From positions 1 to 64,000 of the forward strand of contig JASAND010028383.1 in the NCBI GenBank assembly GCA_030248195.1: a stretch of DNA of 64,000 nt, written 5' to 3'. Below the pieces are notes generated by a model. The model saw nothing but the letters and a program-made list of their open reading frames with translations, searched no databases and was not told the origin of the DNA. Shown in pieces: positions 1 through 12,000 of this stretch. Position 1 is the stretch's first letter. Every line of letters starts with the position of its first letter. The stretch is from Trissonchulus latispiculum. Taxonomy: Eukaryota; Nematoda; Enoplea; Enoplida; Ironidae. The position numbers and the translations under genes were made by a program.

Positions 1-23
1 TTACACTATGCATTGCAGCCTAT

Positions 24-3000
24 CTATATAGTACCTTCCAATTTCACTTCTGGAAAAGCCGTTCCAATCGATGTAGTTGAGACGATTTCTTCGGTTACAA
101 GTCTTCCAGCAAACAGTTCCTGTTTAGCTCCGCTAGCAGTGGTAGATGTTGCAGAACTGGTAGTAGATTGGGTTGAAGTTGTTGTACTTGTTGTTACTGG
201 CTTGGCTGATACGGATGTTACTGGCTTAGGAACACTGGTCTCGTTGCTATATCGTGGCTTAACTGCAACATAAGCGTTATAATTTGGCTTTCAGTAGTAT
301 GCAGTAATTATATATTAATCCACTGTGATATGGCATTGTACTTTCGCTCTCGTCCTAGTGTTTCGTGTCTTATAAACGCGTTAACAGTGCGCTAAGTAGG
401 TAATAATCGGGCAGAGTCTGGACATAAATGGCTATGAAGGCTGTTTTCAAAATTTATTACAAAAATCGTGCCAACGGTTGTATGTGAAGGATGGTCAAAC
501 TTTTTATGGATAATGTCAGGCAACGCATAAGGATATCACTAAACCTCTATCAACATACTAATTTCACATGCCAGATTTCGAAACAGTCCTGTACAAAATG
601 CTAATTTAATTGTACTAATTTGACAATAGATTTAATTAAATAAATTTAATTTAATAAATTAAGTTAATATACTAATTTGACTTGACCTACTTAATTTAAT
701 CAATTAAATTAATTAAATTAATTTAATTAATTAATTTAATGTACTAATTTGTCCTACCGCCAAGACAGGAGCACAGTCGCATGGCATAGATATACTTATC
801 GGAACAGGAGGGGTTGGCCTTAACTTCCGTCCTGTGATAGAAGTAGCAGCCGCTCTGCTGAAACTGCCACAGTTCCCGGTCCGAGAAGGGTTCATCTTCG
901 TCCTCCGGGCTCATATTGGGACGGTAGAATGGAATTATGGCGCCACGGGTCTTCAGTATCTCCTTCTTTACATCCTTCTTAAATGGTTTGGTGTCACAGT
1001 GTTCCAGGTCTGGCACAAACGACCAACGGGAACGTGCCAGTGGAATTAGGATATTCTAGAAGGTCCAAAGCAGACAGAATCTAACACTGTCAACCAATTC
1101 TGATCTATATGCTCTTCGTGGTGTCGTTTCATTTATAGAGTTAGATGATTGGCCTGTTCTTGCCACGGGAGCTGTTAAATTTTGGTACGAACTACCTGGA
1201 TCCTCTTGGTTGATTTTGAGAATCACGCCAAACGCAGGTCTCGTTCTGCATTCAGACTGGCTGTTGGTGCACCCTTTGGGTCTTTCCGATTATCCCCTCC
1301 CACAGCTTTGAAGAAGCACCGAAGAAGCACAATTTGACGGATTGAGTTGGAATTTGGTAGGGTAGGTTTTGGGACCTGATGATTAATATAAACTAAAGTT
1401 GTAAGCTTAAGATGTAAGCTTACGCGGAGCAAACGAAAAGCTGAATCGAAAAACGGATATTGCATTCATGCTCAGCGTCCCAGAAAATCTGTATATAAGT
1501 TTTCAGCCAAATCATGGGCAAAATTTTTGTTGACCTCTTTGGCTCCCCCTTACCAACTACAGTTTTAAAATTTTTAAAATTTAGAATTTTTGCACTTTTG
1601 AAATCAGCATGTCCAAAAAACTACCCCAACCAAATTTCAACTTAATCCGTCAGATTGGGCTTCTTCGGTGCTTCTTCGGAGAGGTAATGGGAAAAACCCC
1701 ACCCTTTTCCTCTCAAACGGCAAACTATTCCGTATTCTGGTCAGAGCACCGATCACGCTGCTATCAAGTGGCTTACTCTTCTTCTTAGTCATGGTAGCAT
1801 TATATATTATTGAACTAGAAACCATGGTAAAATTAACTATTTTTATCAGAGTAAAGTAGTTTAAAACTAATATTACACATATCGAGAACATAAGCAATCT
1901 GAAGACATCGAAAAAAGTTACACACCTTTCCAATATTTAGCGGGTTTATTCTGTTATAATACTGTACAAAGGAACAACGCAGACCAATGTCGCCACAACT
2001 GGAGTCACAATCCTCGTTCATTCGTCCCAACATCCACCAATAATTTACTCCCAGATAAGTTTCATTCATCACTGAAAACATACATTAACACAGAGTCCAA
2101 TTCTGGGGAGGGGGGGTCTCAGAGTCGGACGCGGTCGCGGTCATGGTCAAATTTTCATAACCGCAATGACCGCAAATTTCTACTATATCGTAGTTATTTG
2201 GGCCAATTTCTAGTAAACGCTTCGAAGTTTTTTTTGAATTTTTCATCTATGTAGTCACCCTCGGTGGACGAATTATCAGCTTCACATTTGCTGTTTATTT
2301 TGTTATTTTAGTAGAATGTTTTGAGTGGTTGGACAGGACTGTCTGTCTTTACCTACTGTGTAGTTTCGGCTTTTTAATTTGTTTAACATCTTTTTGTGTA
2401 ATTTCAATTTTGTAAATTTATTGATTTTATGCCGGTTTATGTTCGTTTACATCTGTATATCGACTGAGGTGATGTATATAGCTGTAAAACATAGTGACTA
2501 CCTTAAAAATAAGAGAAAAAATTGATTTGCATAGAATTGAAGGTTAATAACTCAAACTTTTGCGGTGACAAAATTTGCTTGCGGGTTGCGGTCGCGGGCG
2601 CGGGCGGTCGCGGTCACGACGTCTGCGGTAGCGGGGCGGTCGCGGTCGCAAAAAATGTGTCCATGTCCAATTCTGGGGGGTCTATCCCTGAAAAAGTGTA
2701 AAATTTCAAACAGGTGTAGTGTGCCACAAACTAGGCAAAATATGCAAATTGTTACTATGTTTGGCCAAAAATTATTAGAAAATGAAAATTTTCAGCTGTT
2801 TTTAGAGGCTTTTCTGAAAACAACTAGCTAAAATTTGCTAAAAATGTTTACTGTTTAGTAAAAATCACTGAGGAGGGTCTATCCTTTTCTCCCTTTCTTT
2901 TTCCTATCCCTTATTCCCTACGGTGGAGGAACTATGAATTTTGGAAATGGTTAGTTAATGTCAATAATTTTTGGTTATCTAATTTATTTATATTTTATTT

Positions 3001-6000
3001 TTATTTGTTTCCTTTCCTTGAAAGCTGAAAGGATCAGTCTGCAACGATTCTTCATAGTTGCAGCCATTTTTTAAGCTTAAGTTTAAGTTATATCTGGAAG
3101 GGTCTGTTACTGTAAACTCTTGCTTACGCGGAGGTTCATCAACAAAGGAGCAAGTGCGAAAGCAAGCCTCAGCACCCAAATCAGTGACACAATAAGGCAC
3201 TCCGTAGGGTCCCACAACCGTTCCGAGGTCAAAATATTTGTCCTTATTGCTGAAACAATCAAAATTAATAAATCAAAAGATTTACTATTGGCAGGCATCT
3301 ACAGCATCCAAATAATCGAATTTTAGATTTTCCTCAACTGTTACTTAACTCATAGGTTGCAAGATTCAATAATAATCGAAGACATAAAGTGATAGCATTC
3401 TTGTCAGTAATTTAGCATTTCGTTTTGCTCACAGAACTTTAACTTAAAGAAATGAAGGTAACAGTCATTGTCTAACTGATTCAGGTTCAATTAGTTAGAA
3501 AATGGTGACTAATGAATGACTAATCATCATGAAAGCAATGTGTAGATAAAATTATAATACTAAGGCTATCATACCCATGTTTCTTTTATTTCATGTCTGC
3601 AAAAATTTTATTTTTGGACCATGTATGTATGTACCACGAAAAGACTTTTAGGTGAATGGTAAGACTACATTACCTACTGATATTTTGTTCCAGTTGCCAT
3701 TATGTATGTTTTTCATTGATAGTATCTCAACAACCCTAAATAATTTCAGCTGTAGTACTTTAGACAGTAACTATATGTGATTTTACAATGTATTTGTAAT
3801 TAAAAATGGCCAAAAAATTTATTTAACCGTCCTAGCCTATATAATATGTTTGTCCAAAGAGTTGCAGAGAATCTAAGTTTTTGAATAAATTAAGCAAAAT
3901 TGAATGGGAATTGCAACGACGCTTACGTTTCACAACCGCAAACCTACAGCTAAAACTGAATTTATTCTAACTTTGTGATTTGCATTAGCATCTGACTCAT
4001 AACAGCCAATGTTTGAAAATTAAATTGACGATTTTTTAGTTTTCCAAGTTTAGAAGTACAGTATATATTAGGGATGTACTCAAAAATGTTTTCTCGATAA
4101 ACCGTATATGCGTTTTCTAAATGCGCTTTTAAAGCTTATTTTTCAGTTCGCCAAAGCGTATTTTTAGTTTTTACAGTATCGCTTTACAAATCTCTCTTTG
4201 AAGACTGCACCTGCAGCAAGCTGAAAGACTGTATCAAAGAAAAAGCCCATATTCCCTTTAGCCGTATATATTAACAAACACATGTTCGTGATTTCTGGCT
4301 CTTTAATCTCCAAGTTAAAAAACTTAACACTGTGAATTCAGTGTAAAGTCAGCCGAACCTTAAGTAACTGCTACAGGCTGAATTGTTGCAGCTAAAGAGA
4401 ATCATTCAGAAAACGTTAGTTTTTTTGAGACAGCAAAAAGTCTGAAACAATCTAAGAAAACGTATTTTCAACTAGCCTAAAACGTATATACGTTTTCTAA
4501 TAAAACGTATCAAATAAAACGTATATACGGATTGAATTTTGAGTACATCCCTTACAAATAGGGGGTCACCACACTTTGAGCTTGTCAGTTGTCATCTTTC
4601 AGTCTATTGCTATTATTAATATATTCTGAAGATATGGCTGTCACCGACAAAGAATTTACGTAATCTTCCAGTGTCTACGCTTTTCTCAGTTTTACATCAC
4701 AACTAAAGTTTTTGGTGCCAACCAGCCGATAATTAGCTATAAGCCAGTTTGCTAGATCCACGTCTGCAGTTGTACCAGAAGGTGAAACTCAGTTTCAGAA
4801 GTTTTAGGCTAGTCCGTTGCTAAGGTTTGCCAGATGATTAATCCAGGTAACCCACTAGCTGGATACCAGGCAACCTAGGCTCAATTAGAACTTAGTCCCA
4901 AGTGCCAGGCTTTAGTGGGGGAAGTCTCAATGTATAGCCTAGTTCTATTTGGCAAATGCTGAAGCTTTATGTCTTGGGATCCATACTTCAAAAGCGAATG
5001 ATTTATGATACTGTTTTCAGTTTCAGTAGTGGTTGTTTTTGTTATTGTTATCTGTAGGGTTAGGAGCTTCACTTCCTGTTTATACCTATTTCCTAGCCAG
5101 TTGTTACACAAGAAAATAATTTAAGTACTCGTTTTTCGTTCAAGACTGTGCTGTTATGTTCTATTAAACTGCCCGTTTAGAGCGTTGACTAGTGCATAAC
5201 CAAAGTTATTCGCCATAGGAGAATAATCAGTCATCAAATTTGTAGCATATAACCAGGGTGTACTGGGGGGGACCTTCTGGCTTTTCTCATAAAATTAGAC
5301 TGAAATTTGTGCATATGCTACGTCCAATATCCACAATATGGGTATCAATCATACATGTGCTTGGGAGGGGTTTGGAGGGGGTTTCATCCCTCCCCCAGAC
5401 CTGGAGCTCTCCCTCCCCCCCCCCAGAGGGGTCCCTCACCCCCCAGATTCCGGATTTTTCCGGTTTTTTGGGCAAAAAAACCGGAAAAATCCGGCTTTCC
5501 GGCGGCTTCGGCCGCCGGCTCACCCCACCCCAGAATTTCCCCTCCTGCACATGTCTGGTATCAATCGAAAGCTGACGACAAGAAAAACAAGTTCGTCCTA
5601 GATCAAAGTCAGACTCCAGGACTCCAGAACCCTCAGATCTTCCAGCAAACACTTAAAACTAAACGTGGAGGATCAAATCTTTTGAAAAAATTTCAGAACC
5701 CCCAAGAACACCAAGAACCTCCCCATCAAAAATTTGAAACAAAATATATGTAGTTACGGACCAAATCTCTTCGAAAAGTTAAGAACCCCCAAGAACCCCC
5801 AGAACCCCCATCAAAAAATGAAACTAAGTATAGTTATAGATAAAACTACGAAAAATTAAGATCCCCCGAACCCCAAGAACCCCCTTGAAAATAAAAGCTC
5901 CAAGAAAAACAAGTGGTAGATCAGAGTGCATCAAAAAGTGACTTTTATCTTGACATGGGCCTAAGGGAGTAATAAACTTTCCTTTCTGTGCTACAAAAAC

Positions 6001-9000
6001 GTTAATACTTACTACAAGCAAATTTTCAAAATGTTAAACTGAAGGAAGAAGGAAGGCCTGAAAATTCCTTAAAAATTGGTTTTGGCCATGTATCTAAGAA
6101 TTAAAACAAAACAACCCTTTATCTAGATTCGATTTTATAAATTATTTAAATAATTCCAAGATTAATTAGGACAGTGTTTAAAATTCCAACCGTTAATATT
6201 TCAGGTAAGCCTGACCCGTCTTAAATTCGTATGCGATCTCAATCAGAGAATTCCCGAAATCGCCACCGACATCGAAGTCATTCCCGAAGGCGGAAACGAA
6301 AACGGAGACGAACTTCGGATTCACTGCCGAAAATCGGTGAAACGACGAAACCGGAAAAATCGAACGGACCGGAAGACCCTCCAAGAGAACGATGGCGAAT
6401 CAAAATTCGATCACCCCAGCCAGCCCGACACGGAATCAGTGATTTGGCGAATTCTCAAAGTCAGCCGAACTTTGACAATTCCCGAAATCAACTGACAATC
6501 CCGACCTATCAGGCGCGATTTTCGATTATCCAACTGCCCCCGCTTGCACCAGCGGCAGCCCATGTGAAGAGCTACTATGACCGACCAGTCTACAATTTTC
6601 CCAGTCGAAACGTCTACAACTACGGCGACGAAAATCGGTACGAAGACTATGAATTTCCGAGAAATCGAAAAAGTCGAAAAAGTCGCAGCGGGCAGGACCG
6701 TACCCAGTTCCAGGAATCTCGGTCACAGCAACTAACGAGAGCCCTAATTCTGGGCGAAATTGAGGGCAAAGAATACGAGTTGCTGGTCGACAGCGGATCC
6801 ACGAAAACCCTAATGAGCCAGGACGCCTGGGAAAGCCAGCGCAGGCCGGGCCTGGCGAGCTTCCAACAGGATCAGAAGACGTTTTCTGTGGCCAACAAAA
6901 AGCATCACCTAATTTCGCTGGGGACGGCCAAACTGCGCATCAAGCTGGGCAACTTTGAGAAAAGCTGGAAAGTGCATATAGTCAACGATTTGAATCAAAC
7001 CTTCATACTAGGCCTTGACTTTCTGATGTTTCACAAGATTTTTGTCGACTTCGGAAGACGTCTTCTCTACTGTCCGAACGGATCGGTACTCAAGTTTCGG
7101 GCAGATGGGTAGGAAAGTTGCAAGGATGAGCTTTAGAGAAAGTGAAATGTGTACTATATAGTAGCTAGTCGAAGGCAAGTTTAAAAGAAAAATTCAAGAA
7201 ATGTCGAATAAAACGCTATTTCATGGGATGCATTTGAATTACAGTCGTTAAACCATTATATATTATTTAAGAAAAAGATTTTTAGTAAGGTTACTTCTAG
7301 TGGATGAATTTACTTAGCTTGAGCTAAAAGATTATAAATTTAAGAAAAGTGTGAACCTCCAGATCCATTAATGGAACTGATTAAATCTAATTCTTTCATC
7401 CAATCCTAAAACATTTTCGTAACTTGAATTGAAGCCCGTTAACGGGGCAAACAATACATTACAAGCAATTTTTGTCATCAGTAAGCATGCATGATCAAGT
7501 GACCGTGACAAAATGTGATCAGAAATTGTATTTGTAGGTGTACAGGTTGAATATTAAATTAGTATTGTCATTCCGTTTGTATGATAAAAATAATAAAGGC
7601 GATAACTGAAGGGCAGAAACATAAAAATATTTTTTGAAGCTGGATTTTGAGCCAAACAACCGAAATTCTGGTTAGCAATCCGGCATTCTATAAATTTCGG
7701 TCATATGTATGATATTTACACCGAAAGTTGACAATATGAAGAGTAAGACACTCAGCATAAACTTACTATTAATCAGACCAGGCTTACAAGATGCTCGACA
7801 CCGCATGCCGAAATCTTGGAGGTTTTACAGCTATAAAACTAGGCTTTCGTTTTTTTGTTTTCGACAATGTAAAGCATATATCTGCTTGGGGGGGGGGGGT
7901 TGGGTTTCTTTTGCATTTTCTGGTTTTTGGGCAAAAAACACTGAAGCACAACGTTGAGAAGGTAAAAGGACCCCCCCCTTTGAAATCTCGAAGTGCAAAA
8001 CAATTAGTATATATGTGAATACAGTGATAAAGGTATTAGGAAAACTCACACATCGTCTAGTTGGATCACTTTTTGCTGTTGACGACAGTGGTTGTCCATG
8101 GCTGCAAACAAATAATTAATCCAATACTAATAAGTAATTACTTAACTAATACAAACCAGTCACAATACACAAACTGGTAACTATAACATGGCTAATGGCA
8201 TCGTACTGTATTTAGCATTGAGCTCAGCTGGGGTTACTCTCAATAAATGGCTCAACCCCACTCTAAGGGCCTTTTCGCGAAGTGTAGAGTAGAGTTAATA
8301 TTAACTCTTTTAACTCACTTGTTTAACTGGTTTAACTCCCCTCAACTTTTCCTTCATAAAGCGGATCTAGTTAAATTTAACTAGTTTTATTCTGCTTGGA
8401 TAACTTGATCGCGAAAAGTTAAAAGAATAGAGATCAATCTTTTAACTCGTCTAACCCCGCAAGCGAGTAAAAATAAACCATTTGACCCTTTTAACACCCG
8501 TGCGCGAAAAGAATTGAGCTAACGTTAATTCTTTTAACTCGTTTAAGTCTGTGCGCGACAAGTCTACAACAAGAGGGGGATTGTTTACCCCCTTCCCAGA
8601 AATTGATTTTTAAGTGAAGATCAGACACGCACACAAGTCTTAATCTATAGGTAAAAAATAGGTCAAAAATTTACTGGTGAAAGAGAAAATGCCACACGAA
8701 AAGGAACAAGTTTGATAAGGCGGCTGTTTGTCAAAAGACGTCACAACGACCGTACGGGTAGCGTGGCCGAGCGGTCTAAGGCGCTGGTTTAAGGCACCAG
8801 TCTCTTCGGAGGCGTGGGTTCGAATCCCACCGCTGCCAAAACATTTTTGGTATCTATTACCACTTATTTCAGCACTGATGCAGTCAGCTTGTCACACTCT
8901 CATCTATTATGTACTCTTGCATAGCCATTGGGTGCTGGTAAAATCCAGCCCAGCCCCCATTTTACAGTCTCCGGCTATTCTGTTTTCCAGCCAACAGCAT

Positions 9001-12000
9001 GACAACGGTCCACATAAATTTCATCGAACTGGACCAGTTCCTGAGAGCAAGCACAGAATCGTGGGATCCCGACCGGAACCTTATCTGCCCGGTTGGTCCA
9101 AATGCAAGTTAAAAGGTGAAATATTTGATACTTTTGAAAGCTATCGACTCCTGGGCCCTGTTGCATAAAAACAATTTTCATAAGTAAATAACAATAGGCA
9201 ATTTGGAGAAATAGGCAATAGGCCCTATTAAAATGCGTTGCATAAAACACTATTTGTCATAGGCTCATTTTTCATACCTATTGGCAATGAAATCAATAGG
9301 TACTTATTAAAATTAGCTGATTTATTGTGTATAGTAATTGCACTATTATACGATAGGTCTTAACGAAACGATAACTGTTGAATGAAGCGCAACGAGCAAA
9401 TCGAGCAATGTTACAATAGTAAACAATAATAAACAGAAATAATAAAATAATTGGAAACAATAGAATAATATGAAACATCAAACAATAGGGTGTTTTCACA
9501 AGAACTTGGTTTGTTTATTTATTTATATTTAACGTTTGCCTGCATTTTATTGCATGTTTTAATTTCAAATTTTTAAAATCAATACGTTTTAGATTTTGCG
9601 TGAGGCCACTGTTAAAGTTTACCTCTGTGGTTTTGCTTTTTAGACATTGACGGCACGCTATGTTTCTATTTTTTATCCCTTTTACCGAAGAAAACTGTGC
9701 TGAATAGCACATAGAAGCACATGTAATTGGAAACAAATTATCCTCTTTGATAATTCGAAAAATCAAATGATTCTATAGGTGAAATTTAATAGCTATTAAA
9801 ATTGCTCGAGTTTTATGCAACGCTCGCCTATCGAAATCGCCTATTAAATTGGAAAAATCGCCTATTGCCTATTGTAATTGAAAATTAGTTTTATGCAACG
9901 CTCTCAGCCTATTTACCTATTGCCTATTGGACCTATTGACCTATTGAAAGTTTTATGCAACGGGCCCCTGTCCGGCTAAGCTGTTACAACGCTGAAAGTT
10001 GTTCACAGGGTCGGTGAACAACACTAGCACGGATGTGCTTCTGTCTTGACTTCGAAGCGAGTTGTACACATTTTTATGGAAGTATTTGGAAAATGTAATT
10101 AGACCCTGTGAAATGCAATCGTTTGTTTTTTATATTTACATTTAACATATGCCCTATTTCTTTCAAGATTTCGATTAATCTGTATTAAGGAATCAGAACC
10201 GCAAATTAAACGGAATAACAGTTAATCCAGCTAGTTAAAACATTAAAGCGGATAAAATTGAATATCATTTCTTTAATGCACCAAGGCTTTAAATTTTACT
10301 CGAATCCTATTTCTTTATTCTTTTTCTGATTAAATGATTAAAGCTAAATATAATCTGACCTGTTGTTGCTTTCAAGACTAATTTTAATCCGTTTAATCAT
10401 CCCGTTTATTTTGAACTGGCTTTTAATTCTCGTTCTACAAATTAATTTTAATTCTCATAAATTGAATTAACAGTTGGCGGACTAAATTTTGTAAAATCTG
10501 TTTTTTAATGGCGGATTAAATAGATTAAAATTATTTAATTTTTCCGCAGATTAAACTGAACGGATTCAACTAGTTAATTTTACTCCGTTTAATCCGGCAT
10601 TAAAGAAACACTACTAAATTTAAACCGGCTGATTTTTAATACGATTAAAAACTAAAACAATGAATTCTGATCTGTACGTTCCTCATGGCGCCGTGTCATT
10701 GCTAGAATTAGATGACTGGCCTTTTCTTGCCGCGGGAGAAAGAACCCAACTACTCTGTGCATGCTCTCAGGAACTTGTCCAGGTTCATGGAATTTACATG
10801 GACCGTGTCATGCTGCTGGCTGGGAACATGCTACCCCAGGGACTAGAAAACTGGGGCTGGAAAGCGGGGCTGTTTTTTACCATGAGGCTGGAAAAAGAGG
10901 GCTAGGTTTAACCCATGGGACCGGTGGTCAAAGCTGAATGAATTTTACGCAAGTGGCTGGGGGCTGGGCTGAGGTTTTACCCACACACCATTTTTCGTGA
11001 AGAACTGTTAAAAAAGGTTTTGCTTATAATAATCTTAACCGTAAAAAATTAGGTCAACATTTTCTGGTGAAAGAGAAAAACACAAAACCAGTTTGCTAAG
11101 ACGGCTGTTTCTCAAAGATGTCAGAAACATCACACAGGTAGCGTGGCCGAGCGGTCTAAGGCGCTGGTTTAAGGCACCAGTCTCTTCGGAGGTGTGGGTT
11201 CGAATCCCACCGCTGCCAAAACATTTTTGCTATCCATTACCACTAATGTCTGTACTTATGCAGTCAGCTTGTCACACTCTGATCTATTATGTACTCTTGC
11301 TTGATTTTGAGCTGATATTAGAACAACTGAAGCATCGTTACGTTTAATGACGCCCTCCGGATATTTCCCGGTCCGGTAACTGTTCCAATAGAGACACGTT
11401 TTCCCTGTGACGGTTCTGGCACGTTCACCCATATAGGTCACATTACAACCGTACAGATAGGCGCGCCAGCAGTCGTACTGTTCCACGTAGCAGGGCTGAC
11501 CTACACAACAGATAATAGTGTCAGAGAAGTTAAAGAGTTTAGGCGGTAGGGGAAAACAAAAATTGACTATGAGGAGACATACTCTTAAAAAAAGTAGAAA
11601 TTGAAATTGCGTAGAGAAAGTAGAAAATGCGGGAAGTCCACTGTAAAACTAATGCTGTGCGGTCACTCACTAACGGAGCTCTTTGAAGTTTTCCAGGAAG
11701 GCAAGCTTTGTGTTGTCTGCAAGAATCTGTAATGAGTAAAAATTACAAGAGTTTTCGGCAGTAAAATGGTATACAGCCACAGGACAGGTACTAAAGACAT
11801 CTGTACTTCGCTACAAATGCTTCTCATATAAAATACCGAGAAATTTGTAGTCTTTTGATCTTTTCGACAATTCTAAATGATATACTCTAATTGTCATTTT
11901 TAAGAGACGATTTAACTTATGTAATTTTCACTGGATTGGCGTGACTTGACGGCAAATTTGGGTCACGAGCGAAGCGGGATGGCCGGTCTCGAAATATTTC

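Noticed and set aside
13..273. 86-codon plus-strand ORF at the left edge
   Set aside because: The minus strand of the same interval is the last kringle-gene exon, with acceptor, matching phase and stop; the plus frame is its shadow.
4881..5111. 76-codon minus-strand frame in kringle-gene intron 4
   Set aside because: No donor or acceptor in a usable phase, and exons 4 and 5 already join in frame without it.
5258..5753. Overlapping Pro/Gly-rich ORFs
   Set aside because: Created by C-runs in a dispersed repeat; several frames are open at once.
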